Assembly (NCBI RefSeq): GCF_032490495.1
Contig: NZ_JAVYJB010000005.1
Location: 62,001 to 126,000 of the forward strand
Length of the DNA: 64,000 bases
Reading direction: 5' to 3'
Source of the DNA: Pilosibacter fragilis
GTDB lineage: Bacteria > Bacillota > Clostridia > Lachnospirales > Lachnospiraceae
In this document: positions 1 through 10,130 of the stretch, in pieces
How positions within the stretch are numbered: position 1 is the first letter of the stretch
Layout of the letters: the number at the start of each line of letters is the position of its first letter
Notes under the pieces: generated by a model
What the model was told of the DNA's origin: nothing
The model's database searches: none
The model's input: only the letters and a program-made list of their open reading frames with translations
Position numbers and translations under genes: made by a program

Positions 1-1
1 A

Positions 2-496
2 GAGGGAAGCTTCGCATGGTCTATGGTGCCCGGATATGTGATCGCACAGCTGGCAGGTGCATTTGTCGGCGCATCGATCGTTTACCTGCTCTTCAAGGGA
101 CAGTTTGACGCTACAGAAGATCCGGGAACAAAGCTTGGCGTATTCTGTACAGGTCCATCGATCCCGAACACTGGATTAAATATTTTAAGCGAAGCAGTCG
201 GTACATTTATCCTCGTTTTCGCGATCAAAGGTATCGGCAATGTAACTGGTCTTTCAACAGGTGTTGATAAACTCTTTGTATTTGGAATCATCGTTTCCGT
301 AGGTATGTCCCTCGGCGGACTTACCGGTTACGCGATCAACCCGGCAAGAGACTTAGGACCTCGTCTTGCACATGCAATCCTTCCGATCAAGGGCAAAGGC
401 GATTCCAACTTCTCTTACGGTCTTGTAGTTCCGATCGTTGGACCGATCATCGGCGCAATCGTGGCGGTTCTCCTTTATGGAGCGATCCCGTGGTAG
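2..496 (+). CDS. glpF: Glycerol uptake facilitator (aquaglyceroporin), 3' part
   Basis: This is the C-terminal 164 residues of a MIP-family channel that lets glycerol cross the membrane. The frame is open back to the window edge, and the residues before the first ATG still look like the family, so the gene begins upstream. The second pore motif is visible as NPARDLGPR. An Asp right after NPAR is the mark of glycerol-conducting rather than water-only channels. Several hydrophobic membrane segments precede and follow it. Downstream lie FAD oxidoreductases that fit glycerol-3-phosphate oxidation, so import and oxidation of glycerol appear linked. The family call is firm; glycerol specificity is inferred from the motif and context. 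Confidence 0.9.
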   Translation, partial: EGSFAWSMVPGYVIAQLAGAFVGASIVYLLFKGQFDATEDPGTKLGVFCTGPSIPNTGLNILSEAVGTFILVFAIKGIGNVTGLSTGVDKLFVFGIIVSVGMSLGGLTGYAINPARDLGPRLAHAILPIKGKGDSNFSYGLVVPIVGPIIGAIVAVLLYGAIPW

Positions 497-565
497 GATA
501 AAAAACAGAGGGCTGTGCCCGGTGCAGTACAGCTTAACAATCAGATAATTATGGCATGAGATGAG

Positions 566-620
566 AGAGCCTGACAGGATAACCGCATAAGGGTATGCGT
601 TTACTTGGCAGGCTCTTTTC
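566..620 (+). terminator. Probable intrinsic terminator after glpF
   Basis: The arm AGAGCCTG (566-573) pairs with CAGGCTCT (609-616). A small inner hairpin (CGCAT/ATGCG) lies in the loop and TTTT follows. The stem is moderate and the loop long, so partial readthrough into the following oxidoreductase genes is likely. Confidence 0.5.
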
Positions 621-711
621 TCTTAAAACCGGAACATCGCTGGATCTGCAAAAACGGCAGAAATGGCGGAAAACTTCTAAAAGAGACAGGATGTAAAGGA
701 GTGAACGGTAA

Positions 712-2148
712 ATGTATGATGTGATCATAATCGGAGCAGGAGTAGCCGGGGCGGCATCTGCGAGAGAATTGTCGCGGTATCAGGCAAAGATCTGCGTGTT
801 GGAGAAAGAAGAGGATGTCTGCTGCGGTACTTCCAAGGCAAACAGCGCTATTGTCCATGCAGGCTATGACGCGGCGGAAGGCTCCCTGATGGCAAAACTC
901 AATGTACGCGGAAATGAAATGATGGAACAACTGTCGAAGGATCTGGATTTCCCATTCAAAAGAAATGGTTCACTGGTAGTATGTCTGCATGAGGACGAGA
1001 TGTCAGGTCTCGAAACTTTATATAAAAGGGGAATTGCAAATGGAGTACCGGATCTTCGGATCTTAAACAGGGAAGAACTCCGGGCGATGGAGCCGAATAT
1101 TTCCGACGAGGCATGCGCAGCTCTCTACGCACCCACGGGCGGAATCGTATGTCCGTTTAACTTAAATATCGCTATGGCGGAGAATGCCAACGCGAATGGA
1201 GTAGAATTCCATTTTGATACGGAGGTCACCGACTTAAGACCGGTGGAAGACGGCTGGGAGATCCGGACAAGCAAGGGCACGTATAAGACGCGGTATGTCG
1301 TGAACGCGGCGGGTGTCTATGCAGACAAATTCCACAATATGGTAAGCAAAAAGAAGATCCATATCACCCCGAGACGTGGAGATTACTGTCTGCTCGATAA
1401 AACTGCCGGAAATCATGTGAGCCATACGGTGTTTGCTCTTCCCGGAAAATACGGAAAAGGCGTTCTTGTGACTCCGACGGTCCACGGAAATCTATTAGTG
1501 GGACCGACAGCGATCGATATTGAGAATAAAGAGGGAACCAATACTACGAGAGAGGGCTTAAATGAAGTTATCACAAAGGCAGAGATGAATGTGAAGAACA
1601 TTCCGATGCGTCAGGTGATCACTTCCTTCGCCGGACTCCGTGCCCATGAGGACGGACATGAATTTCTGATCGGTGAGCTGGAGGACGCGAAAGGCTTTAT
1701 CGACTGTGCAGGAATCGAGTCTCCGGGCCTGACAAGCTCCCCTGCGATCGGCGAGATGGTGGCGGATATCCTGAAAGAGAAGATGGATCTCAAGAAAAAA
1801 GAGAACTTCATCGCGACGAGAAAAGGTGTTCTGAATCCGAATACTTTAAGTAAGGAAGAACGAATCCAGTTAATTAAAGAAAAGCCAGAATATGGAAATA
1901 TTATCTGCCGATGCGAGATGATCACAGAAGGCGAGATCATCGATGCGATCCGAAGACCTTTAGGTGCAAAATCTTTAGACGGAGTGAAACGCAGAACGAG
2001 AGCCGGAATGGGGCGTTGCCAGGCAGGATTCTGTTCCCCGAGAACTATGGAGATCCTTGCGAGAGAGTGCCATAAGAGCATGTTCGAGATCACGAAATCC
2101 GGCGGAAACTCGCAGATCGTCAAAGGCATCAATAAGGATTCGTTATAA
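712..2148 (+). CDS. FAD-dependent oxidoreductase, GlpA-like, with BFD-type Fe-S domain
   Basis: This 478-residue protein starts with a dinucleotide-binding loop (IIGAGVAGAASA, about residues 5-16) and belongs to the DAO/GlpA fold. Near the C-terminus it has the Cys pattern CRC (399-401) and GRCQAGFC (C436, C441), a BFD-like [2Fe-2S] site as in the anaerobic glycerol-3-phosphate dehydrogenase large subunit. The expected reaction is oxidation of glycerol-3-phosphate to dihydroxyacetone phosphate. AAAGGAG lies 10 nt before the ATG. It sits between glpF and a second FAD oxidoreductase plus a DUF1667 protein, a gene set common in Clostridia. The family is certain; the substrate is inferred from the neighbours. 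Alternative: an oxidoreductase for another small hydroxyacid. Confidence 0.85.
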   Translation: MYDVIIIGAGVAGAASARELSRYQAKICVLEKEEDVCCGTSKANSAIVHAGYDAAEGSLMAKLNVRGNEMMEQLSKDLDFPFKRNGSLVVCLHEDEMSGLETLYKRGIANGVPDLRILNREELRAMEPNISDEACAALYAPTGGIVCPFNLNIAMAENANANGVEFHFDTEVTDLRPVEDGWEIRTSKGTYKTRYVVNAAGVYADKFHNMVSKKKIHITPRRGDYCLLDKTAGNHVSHTVFALPGKYGKGVLVTPTVHGNLLVGPTAIDIENKEGTNTTREGLNEVITKAEMNVKNIPMRQVITSFAGLRAHEDGHEFLIGELEDAKGFIDCAGIESPGLTSSPAIGEMVADILKEKMDLKKKENFIATRKGVLNPNTLSKEERIQLIKEKPEYGNIICRCEMITEGEIIDAIRRPLGAKSLDGVKRRTRAGMGRCQAGFCSPRTMEILARECHKSMFEITKSGGNSQIVKGINKDSL

Positions 2149-2165
2149 GAGGGAGGTGTCAGAGC

Positions 2166-3434
2166 ATGAAAACGTATGATATTGTGATCATTGGAGGCGG
2201 ACCAGCGGGTCTTGCAGCAGCAGTCTCCGCAAAGAAGAACGGGATCGACAGTGTCCTGATCTTAGAGCGTGACCGGGAACTCGGCGGAATCTTAAACCAG
2301 TGTGTTCATAACGGATTTGGACTCCACACCTTCAAAGAAGAGCTTACGGGTCCGGAATACGCGGGGCGTTTTATCAGACAGGCGGAAGAACTGAACATTG
2401 AATACAAGCTGAACACCATGGTCATGGACATCAGTGAGCAGAAGATCGTGACGGCCATGAACCGGGAGGAAGGTCTTTTTGAGATCCAGGCAAAGGCTGT
2501 GATCCTCGCAATGGGATGCAGAGAGCGGTCGAGAGGCGCTTTGAACATTCCGGGATATCGACCGGCGGGAATCTTCTCTGCAGGTACGGCCCAGAGACTT
2601 GTAAACATTGAGGGATATATGCCGGGACGCGAAGTCGTGATCCTGGGATCCGGAGATATCGGTCTCATCATGGCGAGACGTATGACGCTTGAGGGCGCGA
2701 AAGTCAAGGTTGTCGCGGAGCTGATGCCTTATTCCGGCGGTTTAAAGAGAAATATCGTCCAGTGTCTCGATGACTACGGAATTCCGCTGAAGTTAAGTCA
2801 TACGGTTGTAGACATCAGAGGAAAAGAACGGCTGGAAGGAATTACGCTGGCGCAGGTAGACGGAAAAGGAAAGCCGATCCCGGGAACGGAGGAGGAATAC
2901 AGCTGTGATACGCTGCTTCTCTCCGTCGGATTGATCCCGGAGAATGAGATATCCAGGGGAATGGGCGTGGACATGAACCCGGTGACATCCGGTCCGAAGG
3001 TCAACGAGAGCCTGGAGACGAACATCGAAGGTGTTTTCGCCTGCGGAAATGTGCTCCATGTACATGATCTCGTGGATTTTGTATCCGAGGAAGCGGCGAT
3101 CGCCGGAAAAAACGCGGCGGTCTATGTAAAACAAGGCGAGAACCGTCCGTCCGGCGGACATGAGATCGTCTTAAATCCGATCGAAGGCGTGCGCTACACA
3201 GTTCCGGGAACCATCGATCCGGCGAGAATGGACGAGGAGCTGACCGTCCGTTTCCGCGTGGGCGGTGTTTATAAGAACTGCTATGTGAGCGCGTATTTCG
3301 GTGACGAGCGTGTGATCCACAGAAAACGTCCGGTCGTGGCACCGGGGGAGATGGAGGAACTGAAACTCAAAAAGGCAGATCTTTTGAAATATCCGGATCT
3401 TGAGACGATCACGGTCAAAATCGAGGAGGCATAG
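2166..3434 (+). CDS. NAD(P)/FAD-dependent oxidoreductase, GlpB-like partner
   Basis: This 422-residue pyridine nucleotide-disulfide-type flavoprotein has an N-terminal FAD loop (IIGGGPAGLAAA, from about residue 8) and a second nucleotide-binding loop (ILGSGDIGLIMA, about residues 158-169). It lacks a redox-active CxxxxC next to the FAD loop, so it is not a classical disulfide reductase. It starts 17 nt after the previous stop behind GGGAGGTG and ends 3 nt before the DUF1667 gene. In this operon type it likely passes electrons from the GlpA-like subunit to an acceptor. The acceptor is not shown by the sequence. Confidence 0.85.
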   Translation: MKTYDIVIIGGGPAGLAAAVSAKKNGIDSVLILERDRELGGILNQCVHNGFGLHTFKEELTGPEYAGRFIRQAEELNIEYKLNTMVMDISEQKIVTAMNREEGLFEIQAKAVILAMGCRERSRGALNIPGYRPAGIFSAGTAQRLVNIEGYMPGREVVILGSGDIGLIMARRMTLEGAKVKVVAELMPYSGGLKRNIVQCLDDYGIPLKLSHTVVDIRGKERLEGITLAQVDGKGKPIPGTEEEYSCDTLLLSVGLIPENEISRGMGVDMNPVTSGPKVNESLETNIEGVFACGNVLHVHDLVDFVSEEAAIAGKNAAVYVKQGENRPSGGHEIVLNPIEGVRYTVPGTIDPARMDEELTVRFRVGGVYKNCYVSAYFGDERVIHRKRPVVAPGEMEELKLKKADLLKYPDLETITVKIEEA

Positions 3435-3437
3435 ACG

Positions 3438-3797
3438 ATGGAGGAAAGAAGATTAACATGTATCGGCTGTCCGATGGGCTGTCCTCTTGTCGTAACGATG
3501 GACGGCGGTGATGTCGTAAGCGTGACGGGAAATACCTGTAAGCGCGGCGAGATCTATGGACGGAAAGAAGTGACAAACCCGACGAGGATCGTGACTTCCA
3601 CAGTGCGGGTATCCGGCGGAAGTATCGACATGGTGTCGGTGAAGACGAAAGAAGATATCCCGAAGGGAAAGATCTTTGACTGTGTGAAAGCGTTAAAGAC
3701 AGTCGAGGTTGCTGCTCCGGTGCATATCGGGGATGTGATCATGAAGGACGTTGCCGGAACGGGAGTTGATGTTGTGGCGACGAAGAACGTGGAGTAA
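3438..3797 (+). CDS. DUF1667 domain protein, cysteine-rich redox partner
   Basis: This 119-residue protein carries an N-terminal cluster-like motif CIGCPMGC (C8, C11, C15) and a further Cys at about residue 34 in GNTCKRGE, which fits binding of an iron-sulfur cluster. It is the DUF1667 family, normally found as the third gene after two FAD oxidoreductases in anaerobic glycerol operons. It is inferred to stand in for the missing GlpC-type Fe-S subunit. The gene is spaced 3 nt from the preceding one, so the three are co-transcribed and probably form one complex. No signal peptide or membrane segment is visible. Confidence 0.85.
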   Translation: MEERRLTCIGCPMGCPLVVTMDGGDVVSVTGNTCKRGEIYGRKEVTNPTRIVTSTVRVSGGSIDMVSVKTKEDIPKGKIFDCVKALKTVEVAAPVHIGDVIMKDVAGTGVDVVATKNVE

Positions 3798-3846
3798 GAG
3801 TAAGTAAGGTCAATAAATGCAAGAAATATAGGTGATGATTGAGGTG

Positions 3847-3899
3847 CTGTCCGCTTACCGTTTTCTGAGGAGAATGGAAGTCGGGCAGTTCCTTTTTAT
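3847..3899 (+). terminator. Intrinsic terminator of the glycerol operon
   Basis: CTGTCCG (3847-3853) pairs with CGGGCAG (3882-3888), with an inner helix CGTTTTC/GAGAATG. TTCCTTTTT follows. It ends the plus-strand operon before the convergent glgB gene. Confidence 0.65.
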
Positions 3900-4042
3900 G
3901 TGGGAAATTGCAACAAAGCTGCATGCGTCAAAATTTCCTGAAATATGTATCTGGGTGTGCTGCTTGTGAAAATCAGAACATCCGTCCTGAATCTGTTTTT
4001 AGTGGATCCAGGACGGATATGTTACTTGCAAAACATATATTT

Positions 4043-5983
<1,941 letters not shown>

Positions 5984-7321
5984 TTAAACCTCCTGAAGTT
6001 TAAAGATCGCGCCGCCGTTTGCCGGGAGCGTGACGGAAAGTCTGCCGTTTTCGAGGGAGAATGGGATCTCTCCGGGCAGCAGGGATACAACATCTGAGGC
6101 TGCGCATGGCAGCGGGATCGAGATGGATGCCGGCTGTTCATCATTATTGACAGCGGAGATCACGGTTCCATGTTCCCCGGACCGGCTGAAAGCATACTGG
6201 CGGTTCGTGAGGAGAAGTTCCTTGTAGGAGCCGTTGTGGAACGCGTCATTTTCTGTGTGGATTTTTCCGAGTGCCGCGATGTGGGACGCGAGCTCCGGAG
6301 CTTTTCCAAGCATGTCAGACAGGTTGAGTGCCGGGCGAAGGACCTCATCGGATGTTCTGGAACGCTTTCCTTCAATTCCCCACTCACTTCCATAATAGAC
6401 AGAAGGAATTCCGGGGAGAGTGAAGAGAAGCTGGTACACCGGAAACAGGTTTGCCAGGTTGTTTAATTTACTTGCGATCCGGTCCTCGTCGTGGTTGTCC
6501 ACAAAGGTGTAAAGCGATCTTCCCACCGCCTCCAGACGTCGCACATTGTGGGCAATCTCAAAGTAGTTGTGGTCATTGTGACCGGAGTAGAGCGCCTTGT
6601 GAAGCTCATAGTTTGTCACGGAATGCAACATTTCCGGGTTCACCCAGCGGTTATATTCGCCGTGGATCACCTCGCCCATGAGCCAGAAATCAGGTTTCAT
6701 GGCGGAGGTCTTTTCCCGGAGCTCTTTCATGAACCCGAAATCCAGGACGTTCGCGCAGTCCAGGCGGATCCCGTCGATATTGAAGTTGTCGACCCAGAAC
6801 TGGATCGAGTCAAACAGATACTGGCGGACCTCCGGGTTCCGGAGATTTAAGCAGGGGAGCTCGAAATGTCCCTGCCAGGCCTCGTAGCCGAATGGGTCAC
6901 CCAAAGGGCTTCCCCAGCCGAAGTTTACGCCGCGGTACCAGTCCTTATACGGGGAAGCTTCCCGCTTTTCGCGGATATCCTGGAAAGCGAAAAACTCACG
7001 TCCGGTATGGTTGAAGACGCCGTCCACCACAACGCGGATTCCGTTTTCATGGCAGAGGCGCACAAAACGGGCAAAATCTTCGTTGGAACCAAGTCTGCGG
7101 TCCACGAGACGGAAATCTTTTGTATCGTAGCCGTGGGTGCAGGACTCAAAGAGCGGTCCGATGTAGATCGCGGAGCCATTTAAGTCGCTGATATGCGGGA
7201 TCCAGGACTCAAGCTCCGTGAGCCGGTGGGCGGTCTCTGTGAGCGTGTTTGTTTTTTCTGCCCCCAAAAGTCCAAGGGGATAAATAGGGTAAAAGACAGC
7301 CTGTTCGTACCAGGTATGCAT
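5984..7321 (-). CDS. GH13 alpha-amylase family glycoside hydrolase
   Basis: This 445-residue GH13 enzyme has its nucleophile in GIRLDCANVL (about residue 187), acid/base Glu in MGEVIHGEYN (about 217) and His-Asp in VDNHDEDR (about 278). It lacks a signal peptide, so it acts in the cytoplasm, presumably on maltodextrin or glycogen fragments. It lies directly before glgB and 5 nt after a DUF2508 gene, all on the minus strand, which suggests a glycogen-turnover operon. AGGAGG lies 10 nt before the ATG. The exact specificity (cyclomaltodextrinase, neopullulanase or amylase) cannot be read from the motifs. Confidence 0.88.
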   Translation of the reverse strand: MHTWYEQAVFYPIYPLGLLGAEKTNTLTETAHRLTELESWIPHISDLNGSAIYIGPLFESCTHGYDTKDFRLVDRRLGSNEDFARFVRLCHENGIRVVVDGVFNHTGREFFAFQDIREKREASPYKDWYRGVNFGWGSPLGDPFGYEAWQGHFELPCLNLRNPEVRQYLFDSIQFWVDNFNIDGIRLDCANVLDFGFMKELREKTSAMKPDFWLMGEVIHGEYNRWVNPEMLHSVTNYELHKALYSGHNDHNYFEIAHNVRRLEAVGRSLYTFVDNHDEDRIASKLNNLANLFPVYQLLFTLPGIPSVYYGSEWGIEGKRSRTSDEVLRPALNLSDMLGKAPELASHIAALGKIHTENDAFHNGSYKELLLTNRQYAFSRSGEHGTVISAVNNDEQPASISIPLPCAASDVVSLLPGEIPFSLENGRLSVTLPANGGAIFKLQEV

Positions 7322-7326
7322 GGTTA

Positions 7327-7566
7327 TCAGACCTCCTGAAGCTCCCGTTTTTTCAGGCGGCGGAGAAGAAACTGATACCGGAGCTGCGCGGCGTTCAGCT
7401 CATAGATATAGCAGTCGACTAAGGTCGGGTCAACGACCTGTTCGAACTGGTTCTGGGCGGATAAGATCGCCGTTTTGCTGAGCTCGATCTGGCGCTTCAG
7501 TTCATTTGTTTCCCGGCGGTAAGCCTGTTTGGAAGCATTTTTTTTCGAAAAAAACATAAATATCAT
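7327..7566 (-). CDS. DUF2508 (YaaL-like) small protein
   Basis: This 79-residue protein is mostly helical and charged. The segment FEQVVDPTLVDCYIYELNAA, followed by a RYQFLL motif, is the DUF2508/YaaL signature. In many Firmicutes this family is encoded near recR. Here it precedes amylase and glgB with 5-nt spacing. Function is unknown. AAAGGA lies about 8 nt before the ATG. It is cytoplasmic, with no membrane segment. The N-terminal hydrophobic stretch (IFMFF) is too short to be a signal. Confidence 0.75.
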   Translation of the reverse strand: MIFMFFSKKNASKQAYRRETNELKRQIELSKTAILSAQNQFEQVVDPTLVDCYIYELNAAQLRYQFLLRRLKKRELQEV

Positions 7567-7736
7567 ACCCCAATTCCTTTACGGATAGTGCCAACAGCAG
7601 TCTGTTTCAGGCGGCCGAAGGCTGTTTTGCCGAATTTTGTTCACAGATAGGCTTTGCCGGATCGCGGCGCGTCTGTCTGTGGAGAAAACCAGAAGTTTCT
7701 GTAATTGGTAGTATGAGGATCATTCACCCGGAATAT

Positions 7737-8072
7737 TCAGGATTCCGGATATTTTTCAAGCTCTTCTTTCAGACGACCGAGCTTGTCGATGGCGCTTTTG
7801 TTTGTGAGATAATAATAATTGCACACGCCTTTTCTTAAAACATCGATCAGGCCGGTATCTTTTAAAATCTTTAAATGGTGAGAAACAGCTGGACGGGAGA
7901 GACTTGTCCGGTCCGTGATCTCGTTGACATTTAAGCCGGGGATCCGTCCTTCACCAGTGGTCTGTGTCTCAAAGAGACACTGCAGGATCGTCAGTCTTGT
8001 TCGGTCACCGAGCGCAATAAATAAAGGAATGCACTCTTCAAAGATATCGCCCAGAAGATTTTCTGAGATCAT
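7737..8072 (-). CDS. ArsR-family winged-helix transcriptional regulator
   Basis: This 111-residue HTH_5 protein has its recognition helix in SLSRPAVSHHLKILKDTG, followed by a beta-wing with KGVCNYYYL. A single Cys in that wing may or may not be a sensor site; the classical ArsR CxCxxC metal site is absent. AGGAGA lies just before the ATG. Its own promoter and a GTTTAAA-AA-TTTAAAC palindrome lie upstream, which fits autorepression. It faces away from the Tad pilus operon, so it could also affect that promoter 120 nt further out. The ligand is unknown. Confidence 0.88.
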   Translation of the reverse strand: MISENLLGDIFEECIPLFIALGDRTRLTILQCLFETQTTGEGRIPGLNVNEITDRTSLSRPAVSHHLKILKDTGLIDVLRKGVCNYYYLTNKSAIDKLGRLKEELEKYPES

Positions 8073-8099
8073 GAATTCTCTCCTTTCCGGAATGTTTTG

Positions 8100-8115
8100 G
8101 TTTAAAAATTTAAAC
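8100..8115. promoter_or_regulatory. Palindromic operator candidate of the ArsR gene
   Basis: GTTTAAA-AA-TTTAAAC is a perfect 7+7 inverted repeat between the ArsR promoter and its ribosome site. AT-rich palindromes of this kind are typical ArsR-family operators. Binding by this protein is inferred. Confidence 0.5.
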
Positions 8116-8123
8116 TTAATTGC

Positions 8124-8152
8124 ATTTTACCATTTTTCCTGAATTGCGTCAA
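8124..8152 (-). promoter_or_regulatory. SigA-type promoter of the ArsR gene
   Basis: On the minus strand TTGACG (8152-8147) and TAAAAT (8129-8124) are separated by exactly 17 nt. Transcription would start near 8117 and run through the palindrome into the regulator gene. Confidence 0.6.
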
Positions 8153-8491
8153 TGAATTGTTCAACATTTCTGGAAAATGATGGGTGACATAATATTTTTT
8201 GGTAAAATTTGACGAAAAATGGCACCTTGATTTTACGAAACTGAAATTGACTTTCGGCCAAAATTCAGAGATAATAGGGGCACATTCAGAAATGAGTTCT
8301 TCATTTCTAGATAGCAGATGTATGACCGGCAGCTTCGCCGGATGCCCGGATTCAGGGCATGAAATCCGTTTAACGTATTGATTTTTGAATTGCAGTAACT
8401 GGGAAAAGGCTCTTTTTTGATCCTTTCGGGAGAATTCTGTTCTCCGGGGAAGGTGATTGGAAAAGATGGCTGTGCGGGAGGTGATCTTATC
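8153..8491. other. Intergenic region with Tad promoter and structured leader
   Basis: No credible gene lies here. From about 8282 the plus-strand leader contains several compact hairpins: AGAAATG/CATTTCT (8289-8309), CCGGCAGCTTCGCCGG (8326-8341) and ATGCCCGGATTCAGGGCAT (8342-8360). A further GGAGAA/TTCTCC pair lies near 8430-8447. None is followed by a clean T-run, so it is a structured leader, not a plain terminator. I did not recognise a known riboswitch class. Confidence 0.5.
8247..8275 (+). promoter_or_regulatory. Promoter of the Tad pilus operon
   Basis: TTGACT (8247-8252), a 17-nt spacer and GATAAT (8270-8275). It is the best promoter match before the pilus genes and would give a leader of about 210 nt. 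Confidence 0.5.
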
Positions 8492-9019
8492 GTGGTATTG
8501 TTTGCAGTTTTGCTGTCCGCAGCGGTGACAGACTGAAAGAAAGGAAAGATCTTTCACATTCAGATCATAGCAGGGATCGCGGCTGGAATAGTCCTTGCTT
8601 TTGTAGAAAGCAACAAGTCGTCGGGGGCGCAGCCTTTGGTGACTCTGGCGTTTATCGAGGTTGGATCATTTATCCTGCGGTTTGTGGGGACATGCGCGGT
8701 CTTTTACCCGTTTTTCCTGTGCCGGACCATCGGCGCGGGGGATATCAAGCTTATGGGAGTAGTCACTGGATTTCTGGGAGTCTGGGATGGCGTGCTTGTA
8801 ATTGGTCTTGGAATGGTCTTTGCTGCTGTAGCGGCGTCTTACCGGATGATCAAACAGGGAACTTTCTGGTATCGCATGGAGCGGGCCGCCAGATTTGCGG
8901 TGGAGACGGGAATGAAAGGGCGGCTTACGGAATATCCGGGGTATTTTGAAAAAGAAAGTCTTTTACGGCTGGGGCCGTATCTGTTTGCGGGGTACTGTCT
9001 GTTTTTACTGATCCAGTAA
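8492..9019 (+). pseudogene. A24 prepilin peptidase (TadV/CpaA), interrupted by in-frame TGA
   Basis: A GTG at 8492 sits 10 nt behind a near-perfect GGAGGTGATC ribosome site. The frame encodes an A24 aspartic prepilin peptidase of about 175 residues. The first catalytic Asp is at the end of LLSAAVTD, the second in the GxGD-type motif IGAGDIKLMG. Directly after the first Asp codon the frame meets TGA (8534-8536), then continues in the same frame with family-like sequence (KKGKIFHIQIIAG). A restart at the TTG at 8636 would lack the first Asp and be inactive. The Leu usual at that position could become TGA by a point change from TTA. A sequencing error is possible. An intact A24 gene lies 7.5 kb downstream. 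Confidence 0.8.
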
Positions 9020-9113
9020 AGAGACGGGAACGCATATCTTACAGGACTGCTTAGCGGTCTGATTGAACGTATGCCGGAGTCTGATTCCGGCGGGGGAAAG
9101 GAAATGAGAAGAC

Positions 9114-10130
9114 ATGAAAAAGCTGATAGCGGTTTATGACGCGGATACCAGGTATGCGGAACGGTTGTCTGATTATGTAAACCGAAAGGAAAAGGGAGTT
9201 TTTACCGCCCAGGCGTTTACTTCAAAGGAAAAGCTGGCGGAGTACGCGAAAAAGCATGAGATCGACGTTCTGCTCTCGGGGGAACGGACGGATTCCGGGG
9301 ATATTTCCGGAATCCCGTCGGCCCAGAAGATCTATATGTCTGAGGAGACAGAGAAGCAGATGGATTCTGGAAAGGAGATCTATAAGTTCCAATCCGGGGA
9401 CGATATTATCCGGGAGGTGATGGCTGCCTACAGTGAGATTCCGGGGATCCGGCCCAATACTGCTGGAGCTATGGGGCAGTCCAGGCGGATCATCGGAGTC
9501 TACTCGCCCATCGGAAGATGCGGGAAGACATGCCTGGCGTTAGCAATCGGACAGATCCTTGCTAAGGAGGAGAAGGTCCTGTTTGTGACACTGGATACCT
9601 TTACGGGGTTTACAGGACTCTTAAATGAGCGGTGGAAACGTGATCTTTCTGACCTCATCTACTACTATAAACAGGATCGTTTTCATGTGATCCGGCTGAA
9701 TTCTATCGTCTATTATCTGGGGGACATGGCGTGGATCCCGCCGATCCGCATTCCACAGGACTATACGCAGCTGTCGGTGCAGGAGATGGCGGATCTTTTG
9801 GAACGGATCCTGCAGGAAGGAAATTATACGACGCTGGTTCTCGATGTGGGGGATTACGGGCGGGATGCGCTGCCGTTACTGGAAAAATGCCAGGTGATCT
9901 ACACGCCGATCCGGGAGGACCCGTTTTCTGCAGAAAAAATGCGGGAGTTTGAGGAATACCTGGAGGCAGTGGGAAACGGCGCGGTCATGGAAAAGATCCA
10001 GAAGATCCATGTGCCGATGGTGACCGGCGGGAGAAGAATGGAGCATTTTCCCCAGGAACTTCTGTGGGGGGATATGGGTGATTTTGTGAGGAGTCTGCTG
10101 AAAGGACAGAGGAACTTATGGGACAGCTGA
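9114..10130 (+). CDS. tadZ: TadZ/CpaE-like pilus-localising ATPase
   Basis: This 338-residue protein has an N-terminal receiver-like region (about 1-95) and a MinD/ParA-type ATPase domain. The deviant Walker A is SPIGRCGKTC (about residue 131), and LVLDVGDYG looks like the Walker B strand. In Tad systems TadZ/CpaE marks the pole and recruits the CpaF ATPase. Its end overlaps the cpaF start by 13 nt. Clostridial versions with this reduced P-loop are common. The receiver-like domain lacks a clear phospho-Asp pocket, so phosphorylation is not expected. Confidence 0.8.
   Translation: MKKLIAVYDADTRYAERLSDYVNRKEKGVFTAQAFTSKEKLAEYAKKHEIDVLLSGERTDSGDISGIPSAQKIYMSEETEKQMDSGKEIYKFQSGDDIIREVMAAYSEIPGIRPNTAGAMGQSRRIIGVYSPIGRCGKTCLALAIGQILAKEEKVLFVTLDTFTGFTGLLNERWKRDLSDLIYYYKQDRFHVIRLNSIVYYLGDMAWIPPIRIPQDYTQLSVQEMADLLERILQEGNYTTLVLDVGDYGRDALPLLEKCQVIYTPIREDPFSAEKMREFEEYLEAVGNGAVMEKIQKIHVPMVTGGRRMEHFPQELLWGDMGDFVRSLLKGQRNLWDS

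Noticed and set aside
8282..8491. c-di-GMP riboswitch before the Tad operon
   Set aside because: The conserved GEMM core words are not found; only generic hairpins are present.
8102..8557. 151-codon minus-strand frame
   Set aside because: It crosses the ArsR promoter, the Tad promoter and the leader hairpins, and has no family resemblance or ribosome site.
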